From an uncultured Eubacteriales bacterium (GTDB lineage Bacteria > Bacillota > Clostridia > Oscillospirales > Oscillospiraceae): a stretch of DNA of 18,343 nt. The notes below the pieces were generated by a model. It worked only from the letters and a program-made list of their open reading frames with translations. It had not been told where the DNA came from and made no database searches. The stretch is from NCBI GenBank assembly GCA_900556935.1, contig USQL01000045.1, positions 1 to 18,343 on the forward strand. The letters are read 5' to 3'. Of the stretch, positions 1-7,716 are shown piece after piece. The position numbers were made by a program, and so were the translations under genes. Within the stretch, counting starts at the first letter, position 1. Each line of letters begins with the position of its first letter.

Positions 1-118
1 ACCGCCCCTCATCAGTCAGGGCTTCGCCCTGCCAGCTTCCCCGGAGGGGAAGCTTCCTTAACCTTCCCCTCCGGGGAAGGTGCCGCCCGAACAGGGCGGC
101 GAATGAGGTGCGGTACAG
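1..118. repeat. Palindromic intergenic repeat element A
   Basis: This stretch is a nested set of inverted repeats. The outer ends (ACCGCCCCTCATC near 1 and GAATGAGGTGCGGT near 101-114) are imperfect reverse complements. Inside lie four smaller hairpins: CAGGGCTTCGCCCTG, CTTCCCCGGAGGGGAAG, CCTTCCCCTCCGGGGAAGG and GCCGCCCGAACAGGGCGGC. I see no open reading frame that belongs to it. From memory, very similar sequences recur between genes in Oscillospiraceae and related gut Clostridia, so it is probably a non-autonomous, MITE-like or REP-like repeat. The left end may extend beyond the window. Confidence 0.6.
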
Positions 119-161
119 ACTGGCGGGATGAAAAAGCCCGGGCGAATTCGTACAAGCCCTT

Positions 162-212
162 GGCTCCTCTTCCAGGGGAGCCAAACAAAACAACCGCCCA
201 AAACGGGCGGTT
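162..212 (-). terminator. Terminator of the polysaccharide operon
   Basis: Read on the minus strand just after the dehydratase stop codon, an 8-bp GC-rich stem (AACCGCCC at 192-199 with GGGCGGTT at 205-212) is followed by a T-rich run (complement of 181-191). A second hairpin, GGCTCC/GGAGCC at 162-182, lies right behind it. The position, 4 bases past the stop, and the stem plus T-run fit an intrinsic terminator for the four-gene leftward operon. Confidence 0.75.
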
Positions 213-215
213 GGG

Positions 216-2171
216 TTATTGGACCTCCTGCATTTCCCGGGCCTGTGCGGCGCGGGCGTTGACCTCCTCCGGGTCCCGGAAGGTTTCGACGGTCTGCTTT
301 AAGGCCCGGCGACAGGTTTCGTCGTCGTCGGTTGCGGCAGCCTTAGCCAGAATTTCCAGCTTTTCCGCGATTTTCGCCGGGTCCAGGGGCTTGTCCCGCT
401 CCACGAAAATCTGGGCGTTGTCGGTTCTGTCCAGCTCCTCGGTTTTGACCAAAAGCTCCTCATAGAGCTTCTCCCCGGGGCGCAGGCCGGTTTCCACAAT
501 GTCGATATCCCGGTATGGCTCAAAGCCGCTGAGGCGAATCATGTTTTCCGCCAGCTCCAGAATGTGCACGGGCTTGCCCATGTCCAGCACGAACAGCTCC
601 CCGTGCTTGGCAAAGGCCCCGGAGGTGAGCACCAGCTGGGCGGCCTCCGGAATGGTCATAAAGTAGCGGATAATCCGCTTGTCCGTCAATGTCACGGGCC
701 CGCCGTACATAATCTGCCGTTTAAAGAGGGGAATGACGCTTCCGTTGCTGCCCAGCACGTTTCCAAACCGGGTCGCCGAGCAGTTCATGTTCCCCTGGTG
801 GCTCAGCACCTCCATTTCGCACATCCGCTTGGTGGCCCCCATGACGTTGGTGGGGTTCACCGCCTTGTCGGTGCTGACCATAATAAACTTGGCGCAGCCA
901 TATTTTTCCGCCACGTCCAGCAGGTTCTTGGTGCCAAAGACGTTGTTTTTCACCGCCTCGCAGCAGTTGGTTTCCATCAGCGGCACGTGCTTGTGGGCCG
1001 CGGCGTGAATCACCACGTCGGGCCGGTACTCCGCGAAGACCTTTTCCAGCTGCCCCCGGTCCAGAACGGTCACAATCTCCACCGACTGCTTCAGGCTGGG
1101 GTAACGGATTTTCAGCTCCTGCTGGATATCGTAGGCCCCGTTTTCGTACACATCCAGAATCACCAGATGCCGGGGACCGATTTTGGCAATCTGACGGCTG
1201 AGCTCGCTGCCGATGGAGCCGCCGCCGCCGGAAATCAGCACGGTCTTGCCCCGGTAGTAGGCCTTGGTCTCCTCGGTGAGGATTTCGGAAGCCTGCCGGA
1301 ACAGCAGCTCCTCCGCGTCGAATTCCCGGAGGCTCCGTTTGCCGCCCACCGCCTGGGTGGTGGGGTAGTCATAGGTTTTCAGCTTGCAGCCGGTTTTCTG
1401 GTACTGGGTATAGAGCTCCTTTTTCCGCTCCGCCGTGGCGCTGGGGATGGCAAAGACCACCTCCTGGATGTTGTAATCCCGGAAAATCCGCTCGTCCGCC
1501 TCGTCGTCGGAAAACACCGGCACGCCGTTGATGGAGCGGCCGATTTTGTTCCGGTCAATGTCCACAAAGAATTTGGCGGTGTAGGCCGCCTGGGGATTGC
1601 TGGCCAGGTCCGCGGCCAGCCCCGCGCCCACCCGGCCCGCGCCGATGATGGCGATATTGATGCGCCTGTCCCGCTGGACCATGTCCAGGGGCTCTGCCCG
1701 GATGCCGGTCATCTTCCGGGTCACCACCCGCAGAAAGTCCGCCGCCTTAGAGCCGCGGCTGTTGGCATCGTACAGGTACTGGTAAATCTGCCGCATGAGG
1801 ATATCCCCCAGCAGATTCAGGGCAAACAGCGTCACCGCCCGCAAAAATTCCACATCCCGCAGGGGAAGCAGCCTTTGCAGCAGGAAATACACGCCCCCTG
1901 CCAGCACATCATAGCAGATAAGGTTTACATAAAGGTTGTTCCCGCCGTAGCGCCAGACGTTATTATAGGAGTTCCCCAGGGCCCGACAGCCCAGCATACA
2001 GGCCGCCGCCAAAAGATAGTGGAGAAAGGCCTCCAGCTTGGTAATGGGATAGTAGCTGCTGGGGTAAAACACCAGCAGCAGCACCGATACAATGGCCAGC
2101 ATCAGCAGGTCATAGCCCATGAGCATCAGCGCGTGGGTGCTGACGGAGGGGCTGAGTTTCTTTTTCTTCAT
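216..2171 (-). CDS. FlaA1/PglF-type nucleoside-diphosphate-sugar 4,6-dehydratase, membrane-anchored
   Basis: This 651-residue protein belongs to the CapD/PglF/WbpM family, which removes water from UDP-GlcNAc or a related nucleotide sugar to give a 4-keto-6-deoxy intermediate for surface glycans. About four hydrophobic segments fill residues 15-130. A first nucleotide-binding fold follows with GAGRVGAG at 177-184. The catalytic short-chain dehydrogenase domain has GGGGSIGSE at 315-323 and STDKAVNP at 433-440. The usual catalytic Tyr of YxxxK is Met444 (MGATK, Lys448), as is known for PglF-type long members, where the preceding Asp-Lys pair does the chemistry. Length is normal for the long family. 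It is the last gene of the leftward operon, starting 15 bases after the glycosyltransferase stop. The exact sugar substrate cannot be read from the sequence. Confidence 0.9.
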   Translation of the reverse strand: MKKKKLSPSVSTHALMLMGYDLLMLAIVSVLLLVFYPSSYYPITKLEAFLHYLLAAACMLGCRALGNSYNNVWRYGGNNLYVNLICYDVLAGGVYFLLQRLLPLRDVEFLRAVTLFALNLLGDILMRQIYQYLYDANSRGSKAADFLRVVTRKMTGIRAEPLDMVQRDRRINIAIIGAGRVGAGLAADLASNPQAAYTAKFFVDIDRNKIGRSINGVPVFSDDEADERIFRDYNIQEVVFAIPSATAERKKELYTQYQKTGCKLKTYDYPTTQAVGGKRSLREFDAEELLFRQASEILTEETKAYYRGKTVLISGGGGSIGSELSRQIAKIGPRHLVILDVYENGAYDIQQELKIRYPSLKQSVEIVTVLDRGQLEKVFAEYRPDVVIHAAAHKHVPLMETNCCEAVKNNVFGTKNLLDVAEKYGCAKFIMVSTDKAVNPTNVMGATKRMCEMEVLSHQGNMNCSATRFGNVLGSNGSVIPLFKRQIMYGGPVTLTDKRIIRYFMTIPEAAQLVLTSGAFAKHGELFVLDMGKPVHILELAENMIRLSGFEPYRDIDIVETGLRPGEKLYEELLVKTEELDRTDNAQIFVERDKPLDPAKIAEKLEILAKAAATDDDETCRRALKQTVETFRDPEEVNARAAQAREMQEVQ

Positions 2172-2186
2172 TCCGTACTCTTCCTG

Positions 2187-3005
2187 TTACAGGCCCAGCA
2201 AAATGCGGAGATAGGGCGTTACGCTGCCCCTCACCGCAACCAACAGGCCAAAATGTTTTTTCAGATAATAAAACCAGGGTCCCACCGGGTCACCCTTGAC
2301 GCTTTCCTTCCGGCGGAGCCGTTCCCTCCGGGGCAGCTCCCGATTGTACCAGGTCCCCTCCGGCGGATTGTCCCGGCAAAGGCCCACAAAGTCTTCCGAT
2401 ACATACAGCCGTCCCCCCGCCTTCCGCAGGGCAAAGCCGTAGTCGAAATCCCCCAGGGAGTGGTGGTAGTGGGGGTCCATGGTGCCGGTTTTCCGGAACA
2501 GGGCATAGGGAATCAGAACGCAGTTGGCGTTCATGGTGTCCGCCTCCGTCTCCTCCCCCGGGTTCAAAAACCGGTAGCGGATGCCCTTTTCATAGAGGAT
2601 GCCGCTGTAGCTCAGCTTTCCCTCGTCGTCCCGGGTGGCCCCGACTATGACGGCATCCCCCTTCTCCCGGCTCTGCCGGGAAAGGGCCTCGATGCAGCCG
2701 GGGAAAAAGGCCACATCGTCGTTCATCATCAAAAGATAGTCAAATTCCTCTTTGCTCTCCAGCAGCGCCGACATCCCAAGGCCCATGCCCCGGGAATAAA
2801 AAAGGCTGCCGTCCCCCTTTAAAACCCTTACCTCCGCCCCAAAGGGCTCGGTTTGCAGCATGTTTTCCGTGCCGTCGGTGCTGCCGTCATCCACCACCAG
2901 GAAGGTAAAGCGGATATTGGGATTCCCCGATACCAGGCTTTGGATGGCCTGCCGGGTCTTCTCCCTCCGGTTGAAGCAGGTAAAAAGCGCCAAAACAGAT
3001 TGCAT
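2187..3005 (-). CDS. Family 2 glycosyltransferase
   Basis: A 272-residue GT-A fold glycosyltransferase expected to add one sugar from a nucleotide donor during assembly of a lipid-linked surface glycan. The N-terminal strand (SVLALFTCFNR) and the nucleotide-binding motif DDGSTDGT at 39-46 are typical. A DxD-like metal site MNDDV is at 94-98, and the GDFDYGFALRKAG segment near 185-197 matches the acceptor and catalytic-base region of the family. No transmembrane helix is convincing, so it is probably cytoplasmic and peripheral to the membrane. The upstream deacetylase stop is 12 bases away and AAAGGGGGAAG precedes the ATG. Donor and acceptor are unknown. Confidence 0.88.
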   Translation of the reverse strand: MQSVLALFTCFNRREKTRQAIQSLVSGNPNIRFTFLVVDDGSTDGTENMLQTEPFGAEVRVLKGDGSLFYSRGMGLGMSALLESKEEFDYLLMMNDDVAFFPGCIEALSRQSREKGDAVIVGATRDDEGKLSYSGILYEKGIRYRFLNPGEETEADTMNANCVLIPYALFRKTGTMDPHYHHSLGDFDYGFALRKAGGRLYVSEDFVGLCRDNPPEGTWYNRELPRRERLRRKESVKGDPVGPWFYYLKKHFGLLVAVRGSVTPYLRILLGL

Positions 3006-3017
3006 GTTCTTCCCCCT

Positions 3018-3713
3018 TTACAAGCCGAACATGGGCCGGGTGTCCTCTTCCACAGATTCCCTGGGATAGGCATAGGGCCCCTTGTCAAAGTGCCGGTTCA
3101 GGGGCCGCCCCGCCACGGCAAAGGCCTTCCGGTAGCCCGCGAAGGCCGTGAGCTTCAAAATATTCTCGTTGTACTGCCCGTGGGAATAGGCAAACAGATC
3201 GCATTTCTTCCCCAAAAGGGCCTCCAGCCGCTGCTTGCTGGCGAAAATTTCCTCCGCCTGTTCCTCCGGGGTGCACTCCGTCAAAATCCGGTGCCGGGAG
3301 CCATGAACCCCGACGGTCACCAGAGGGTCTTTGGAGAGCTCCAGAAGCTGCTCCCGGCTTAAATACCCGGGCGTTCCCACCGTGTGGCTCAGGATGAACA
3401 CCGTAAAGGGAATGTCCCTCTCCCGGAGAATGGGGTAGGCCACGGTATAGGTGTCCTCCAGCCCGTCGTCAAAGGTAATGGCCGCCCGGCGGGCGTAGCT
3501 CTTGTCCCCCGCCACCTGGTCTAAGGGGGCGTAGGGGCCGTGGGAATCCAGGAATTTCACAAAGGCATCCGTTTCCAGCTTGCAGGTACTCCGCTCCACC
3601 GTCGGGTGCAGGGTCACATGGTGGAACATATAGATGTCCCCGCAGGGGGGGATATGCCAGAACACATTCAAAACCCGCTTGATTTGCGCTTTCCGTCTCG
3701 CGTCCATACTCAC
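3018..3713 (-). CDS. Polysaccharide deacetylase (NodB-like, carbohydrate esterase 4)
   Basis: A 231-residue protein with the NodB homology domain, a metal-dependent hydrolase that removes acetyl groups from N-acetylated sugars. The first motif TFDDG (80-84) holds the catalytic Asp and metal-binding Asp. The second, HGSRH (137-141), supplies the two metal-binding His residues. FAYSHGQY (174-181) stands where the family usually has FAYPYG. No signal peptide is seen, so it may act in the cytoplasm on a lipid-linked intermediate rather than on cell wall. The GTG start overlaps the upstream transferase stop by four bases (GTGA), implying coupled translation; an ATG two codons in is the alternative start. 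Confidence 0.88.
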   Translation of the reverse strand: MSMDARRKAQIKRVLNVFWHIPPCGDIYMFHHVTLHPTVERSTCKLETDAFVKFLDSHGPYAPLDQVAGDKSYARRAAITFDDGLEDTYTVAYPILRERDIPFTVFILSHTVGTPGYLSREQLLELSKDPLVTVGVHGSRHRILTECTPEEQAEEIFASKQRLEALLGKKCDLFAYSHGQYNENILKLTAFAGYRKAFAVAGRPLNRHFDKGPYAYPRESVEEDTRPMFGL

Positions 3714-5152
3714 ATGCTCCCCTCGTGCTTCAATACCACCAGGACGGTCTTCACCAGAATCTTAAAGTCCAGCCCCAGGGACCACTGGTCGATATACTTG
3801 GTGTCCAGCCGGACAATCTCCTCGAAATCCGTAATGTTGCTTCTGCCGGACACCTGCCACATGCCGGTGATGCCGGGCCGCATGGCCATCCTGGCCCGGT
3901 GGTGGTCCTCATAGATGGCCCATTCGTCCTTTGTAGGGGGCCGGGTGCCCACTAGGCTCATATCCCCTTTGAGCACATTCAAAAACTGGGGGAATTCATC
4001 CAGGCTGGTCTTCCGGATGAACTCACCGATGCCGGTTTTCTTTGTGCCGTCGGGGAGAATTTTGTTGCCGATAATCCGGGGGTCCCAGTCCAGCTTGAAC
4101 ATATAGCCGCCGGAAACCCGGTTTTCCTTCAAATACTGCTTTTTCACCTCGTCCGCGTTGGGCACCATGCTGCGGAACTTGTACATCTTAAAGACCTTGC
4201 CGTTGCGGCCAATCCGCTCCTGGGTGTAGAAGATAGGCCCCGGAGAAGCAATATAGATGGCAGGGCCGATAAACAGGGTCAGAATGGCGGTGAACAGGCA
4301 GCCAACCAGTCCGCCGACGATATCCGTCAGCCGCTTCAACGCCGCGGCCCCAAAGCCGATGCGGTTGCGGAAGGCGGTGAGCACATCGTATTCCCCCAGC
4401 ACCTCTACGGTCTTGGTGCCGCCTAAAAGGCTGCTCAAAAAGCCCAGATTCAGGTGGACCGTAATGCCCATGGAGGCCACCGCCTGGGCAAGCTCCAGGG
4501 TTTCCGCCTCCGGCGGAAGCAGGAACAAAACCTCGTCCACCCAGTTTTTCCGAATCCAGGAGTCTGCCTGGGCGAAGCCGGAGACAACCTTCAGTGCCGT
4601 GTCCCCCTGGTCCCCGTCGGCAAGGATCACCCCCGCCAGGCGGTAGGTGCTGTACTGCCCCTCCCGAATCTGCTTTTCAAGCCCAGGCAGGTCCTTTTTT
4701 GCCGCCACAATCAGCAGCGAGCTTCCGGAATTGGGCACCACATGCCGCACATAGTACCATTTATAAAGGCACCGGGTGGCAAAGCTCACCACGAAATAGA
4801 TGGAGCAGGAGTAAAGGAAATTCTTCCGGGAGTAGAAGCCGCCCATTTTCACCACGAAGAAAATCAGCGCCTCAATAGCAAAGACCATGGCGGTATTCTT
4901 CACCGTGGCGCAGAATTCCGCGAACAGCCCCCGCTTCTGCACCTCATTCATGGTGCTGCCCAGCACAATCACCAGGAAATCCAGCACCGGCATTCCAAAC
5001 AGCAGCAGCAGATATTCCGGGCTCCCCGTCAGGTTAAAATCCGTAGGAATATAGACATAGTACGCCGCAATCAGGGACAGGAACATGGAAACCATGTCCA
5101 AAAGGATATAGTCCCAGTATTTTGTCCACGGCAGGCCAGACTTCTGATACAT
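3710..5152 (-). CDS. Polyprenyl glycosylphosphotransferase (initiating sugar transferase)
   Basis: This 480-residue membrane enzyme is expected to move a sugar-1-phosphate from a nucleotide sugar onto undecaprenyl phosphate, the first step of exopolysaccharide or capsule synthesis. Four or five hydrophobic segments lie in the first 130 residues, then a CoA-binding-like middle domain. The C-terminal bacterial sugar transferase domain begins near residue 272 with a membrane segment, and includes the KFRSM motif at 325-329 and a C-terminal GTRPP motif. I chose the ATG at 5152 because GGAAGGAG lies six bases upstream. A longer version starting at 5185 adds 11 residues and runs into the promoter-proximal region. 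It is the first gene of the leftward operon. Length is normal for WbaP/EpsL-like proteins; the sugar is unknown. Confidence 0.9.
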   Translation of the reverse strand: MYQKSGLPWTKYWDYILLDMVSMFLSLIAAYYVYIPTDFNLTGSPEYLLLLFGMPVLDFLVIVLGSTMNEVQKRGLFAEFCATVKNTAMVFAIEALIFFVVKMGGFYSRKNFLYSCSIYFVVSFATRCLYKWYYVRHVVPNSGSSLLIVAAKKDLPGLEKQIREGQYSTYRLAGVILADGDQGDTALKVVSGFAQADSWIRKNWVDEVLFLLPPEAETLELAQAVASMGITVHLNLGFLSSLLGGTKTVEVLGEYDVLTAFRNRIGFGAAALKRLTDIVGGLVGCLFTAILTLFIGPAIYIASPGPIFYTQERIGRNGKVFKMYKFRSMVPNADEVKKQYLKENRVSGGYMFKLDWDPRIIGNKILPDGTKKTGIGEFIRKTSLDEFPQFLNVLKGDMSLVGTRPPTKDEWAIYEDHHRARMAMRPGITGMWQVSGRSNITDFEEIVRLDTKYIDQWSLGLDFKILVKTVLVVLKHEGSM

Positions 5153-5203
5153 AGTTTCTCCTTCCAGAACCGCAAAAATGCGCAAAAACCCATAATTACG
5201 CCT

Positions 5204-5232
5204 ATTATACCAAACACCTCAGCAGAATGCAA
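5204..5232 (-). promoter_or_regulatory. Promoter for the polysaccharide operon
   Basis: On the minus strand, TTGCAT (complement of 5227-5232) is followed after 17 bases by a perfect TATAAT (complement of 5204-5209). This is a good housekeeping sigma-factor promoter, about 50 bases upstream of the transferase start. No equally good promoter pointing toward the eut operon is visible in the same divergent gap (5153-5294). Confidence 0.6.
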
Positions 5233-5294
5233 GCAAAAGCGGTGAATACTTCCGGGCAGATGGGAAATACTGTTTCTGAAAAGGCGGTGCTTGG

Positions 5295-6377
5295 ATGGAA
5301 GAATTTTCGTTGGAAACTAAAATTGTCGCCGGGGCCGGGGCAATTTCCGCTCTGGGGCAGCTGGGGGCCAAACGGCTGTTTCTGGTGACGGACCCCTTCT
5401 TTATGAAAAACGGTACGGCGAGGCTTGTGGCCCAGGCCTCCGGTGCCGGGGAGACGGAATATTTTGACCATATTTCCCCGGACCCCACCGTGGAGCTGGC
5501 GGCGGAGGGCACGGCGCGGCTCAAAGCCTTTGCCCCCGACCTGCTGGTTGCCCTGGGCGGCGGCAGCGCCATGGACTGCGCCAAGGCCATGGCCTACTTT
5601 GGCGGCAGGGACATCCCCTTAGCCGCCATCCCCACCACCTCCGGCTCCGGCTCGGAGGCAACGGATTTTGCGGTGCTGACCCACGGCAAGACCAAATATC
5701 CCCTGGTGGATCCCCGTCTCCGGCCAAAGCTCGCCATTCTGGACAGCGACCTTCTGCGGGAGCTGCCCCCGGCCCTGATTGCGGACACCGGCTTTGACGT
5801 GCTGACCCACGCCGTGGAGAGCGCCACCGCCCCGGGGGCCGGAACCATCCCGGGACTGCTGGCCGCCGAGGCCTTCCGGACGGCCTACGCCTGTCTCCCC
5901 GCCTCCTACGCCGGGGACACCTCCGTCCGCCTGCGGCTGCACATGGCCTCCACCCTGGCAGGGATTGCCTTCTCCCATACGGGTCTTGGGCTGTGCCACG
6001 CCATGTCCCACGCCCTGGGGGCCCGGTTTCACGTGCCCCACGGGCGGCTCAACGCCATTTTGCTCCCCGCCGTCATCGCCAGCAACGCCCAGGGGGCGGG
6101 CAGCGGCTATGCCCGCCTGGCCCGGGCGGCGGGGCTGGGTGGCAGCGCCGACGTGGTTGCCCTGCGGAACCTGAAAAACGGCCTTATCCGGCTTCGCCGG
6201 GAACTGGGCCTCCCCCAGACCCTGGCCCAGGCCGGGGTCTCCCCGGGGCAGGTCTGGGGCGACAGCAAGGCCATTGTGGAGACAGTACTCTCAGACCCCT
6301 GCTGCAAGACAAACCCCGTCCCCGTGGAGGATTTTCAGGTCCGCCGCATTCTGGAGGAGGTGACCGGCAATCTCTGA
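5295..6377 (+). CDS. eutG: Iron-containing alcohol dehydrogenase (EutG/PduQ-like)
   Basis: A 360-residue family III alcohol dehydrogenase expected to reduce acetaldehyde to ethanol with NADH, recycling NAD+ for EutE inside or near the microcompartment. The NAD-binding GGGSAMD begins at 88. Candidate metal ligands Asp168, His172, His235 and His249 have the same +4, +63, +14 spacing as the iron ligands of FucO. PTTSGSGSEAT at 113-123 is the other family hallmark. It is first in the eut operon and its end overlaps the apparent start of eutA. The ribosome site before the ATG (AAGGCGG) is modest. Length is closer to PduQ (about 370) than to the longer EutG (about 395), so the name is a role-based assignment. 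Confidence 0.88.
   Translation: MEEFSLETKIVAGAGAISALGQLGAKRLFLVTDPFFMKNGTARLVAQASGAGETEYFDHISPDPTVELAAEGTARLKAFAPDLLVALGGGSAMDCAKAMAYFGGRDIPLAAIPTTSGSGSEATDFAVLTHGKTKYPLVDPRLRPKLAILDSDLLRELPPALIADTGFDVLTHAVESATAPGAGTIPGLLAAEAFRTAYACLPASYAGDTSVRLRLHMASTLAGIAFSHTGLGLCHAMSHALGARFHVPHGRLNAILLPAVIASNAQGAGSGYARLARAAGLGGSADVVALRNLKNGLIRLRRELGLPQTLAQAGVSPGQVWGDSKAIVETVLSDPCCKTNPVPVEDFQVRRILEEVTGNL
6353..6372 (+). promoter_or_regulatory. Ribosome binding site and possible ATC start of eutA
   Basis: A strong Shine-Dalgarno stretch, GGAGGAGG, at 6353-6360 is followed nine bases later by ATC at 6370-6372. That ATC is in frame with eutA and would give ISELLSVGLDVGTTSTQ, keeping the LLSVG segment conserved in EutA. 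The first standard start codon is GTG at 6388, 27 bases past the Shine-Dalgarno stretch and inside that conserved segment. There is an in-frame stop at 6361, so the start must lie between 6364 and 6388. Confidence 0.5.
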
Positions 6378-6387
6378 GCTTTTAAGC

Positions 6388-7716
6388 GTGGGGCTGGACG
6401 TGGGCACCACCTCCACCCAGATGATCGTCTCCCGGCTGCAAATCGAAAACCGTGCCTCGGAATTCGCCGTGCCGGACCTGGTGATTTCCGGCCGAACCGT
6501 GCTCTATGAAAGCCCGGTCCACTTTACCCCCCTTCTGTCCCAGGACCGCATCGACGGCGAACAGCTGCGGGAGCTGGTGCTCGCCGAATACGCCCGGGCG
6601 GGCATCACCCGGGAACAGGTGGATACCGGGGCCGTAATTGTCACCGGGGAAACCAGCCGGAAGGAAAACGCCGCCCAGGTGACCCGGGCCCTGTCGGACC
6701 TGGCCGGGGACTTCGTGGTGGCCGCCGCCGGGCCGGACCTGGAAAGCGTCCTGGCCGCCCGGGGGGCCGGTGCCGTGGAGCGCAGCCGGGAAACCGGAAA
6801 GACCGTCCTGCACATGGACATCGGCGGCGGCACCGCCAACCTGTGCCTGATTCGCGCCGGAGAGATTGCCGCCACCGGCTGCTTAAACGTAGGCGGGCGG
6901 CTGGTAAAGCTGGACCCGGAGGGGAAGGTCACCTACGTCTCCCCGGTGCTTGCGGGGCTCTGGGACTGCCCCGTGGGCAGCGTCCCGAGGAAAGACCGAA
7001 TGCGTGCCCTTGCCGCCCTCCTAACCCACGCCCTGGAGGCGGCGGCGGGTCTGCGGGAGGAGCCGGGGCTGCTGAAAGCCCTGACCACGGAAGGGACCGC
7101 CCCCCTACCCCTGCAAAGGAACGGTGAGGCGGTCATCCCCTCCTTCTCCGGCGGGGTGGCCGACTGCATCGCCCGGGACTTCCCGCCCCTGGAATTCGGG
7201 GACATCGGCCCCCGGCTGGGCCGGGCCATCCGGGAGAGCGCCCTGTGCGGGGGCGAGTACCTTCTGGGTGCCCAGACCATCCGGGCCACCGTCATCGGGG
7301 CCGGGTGCCACAGCGCCACGCTCTCAGGCAGCACCGTGTTCTGCCGGGATGTGGGCCTGCCCCTGCAGAACCTGCGGGTCCTCCACTGGACCCCCGGCAC
7401 GCCCCCGCCGGTTCTCCCGGAGGAGGGCGGGTGCCTGGCCATGGCCGGCCTGGCCGCCCCAAGCTATGAGGAGGTGGTCCGCCTTGCCGAGGCCATTGCC
7501 GAGGCGTACCCCGCAGGCCCCCTTCTGCTCTGTCTGGAGGAGGATATGGCCAAGGCCCTGGGCCAGGCCCTGGCCGGAAGGACCAAACAGCCCATTTTGT
7601 GCATCGACCGGGTCCGCCTGCCCCCGGGAAGCTACCTGGACGTGGGCACCCCCACAGGCCCCGCCTTCCCGGTGGTGGTAAAGACTCTGGTATTCGGAAA
7701 GGAACCCCAAACATGA
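6388..7716 (+). CDS. eutA: EutA, reactivating factor for ethanolamine ammonia-lyase
   Basis: EutA is an ATP-dependent chaperone of the actin/Hsp70/hexokinase superfamily that swaps damaged cobalamin out of the EutBC lyase. The N-terminal phosphate loop GLDVGTTSTQ is seen at once, and the second phosphate loop DIGGGTANL is at 144-152, counting from the GTG. The 442-residue length is slightly short at the N-terminus. Translation of the six codons before the GTG (ISELLS) restores the conserved start, so the true start may be the ATC at 6370, overlapping the alcohol dehydrogenase stop. The stop overlaps the eutC ATG in an ATGA. Identity is secure; only the start is unsure. Confidence 0.9.
   Translation: MGLDVGTTSTQMIVSRLQIENRASEFAVPDLVISGRTVLYESPVHFTPLLSQDRIDGEQLRELVLAEYARAGITREQVDTGAVIVTGETSRKENAAQVTRALSDLAGDFVVAAAGPDLESVLAARGAGAVERSRETGKTVLHMDIGGGTANLCLIRAGEIAATGCLNVGGRLVKLDPEGKVTYVSPVLAGLWDCPVGSVPRKDRMRALAALLTHALEAAAGLREEPGLLKALTTEGTAPLPLQRNGEAVIPSFSGGVADCIARDFPPLEFGDIGPRLGRAIRESALCGGEYLLGAQTIRATVIGAGCHSATLSGSTVFCRDVGLPLQNLRVLHWTPGTPPPVLPEEGGCLAMAGLAAPSYEEVVRLAEAIAEAYPAGPLLLCLEEDMAKALGQALAGRTKQPILCIDRVRLPPGSYLDVGTPTGPAFPVVVKTLVFGKEPQT

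Noticed and set aside
103..465. A 120-codon plus-strand frame near the left edge
   Set aside because: It runs across a repeat, a terminator and the dehydratase gene on the other strand. Composition is Ser/Arg-rich and no domain is seen.
564..2822. A 752-codon open frame on the plus strand opposite the dehydratase and glycosyltransferase genes
   Set aside because: It is rich in His, Gln, Gly and Val with no recognisable domain, and spans two well-supported genes on the other strand. Long antisense frames are expected where third positions are strongly G/C.
5186..5294. Possible EutV-type antiterminator hairpins before the eut operon
   Set aside because: I looked for paired hairpins with the AGCAA-type loop followed by a terminator. 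Only a loose match near AAGCAAAAGCGG exists, with no stem and no T-run.
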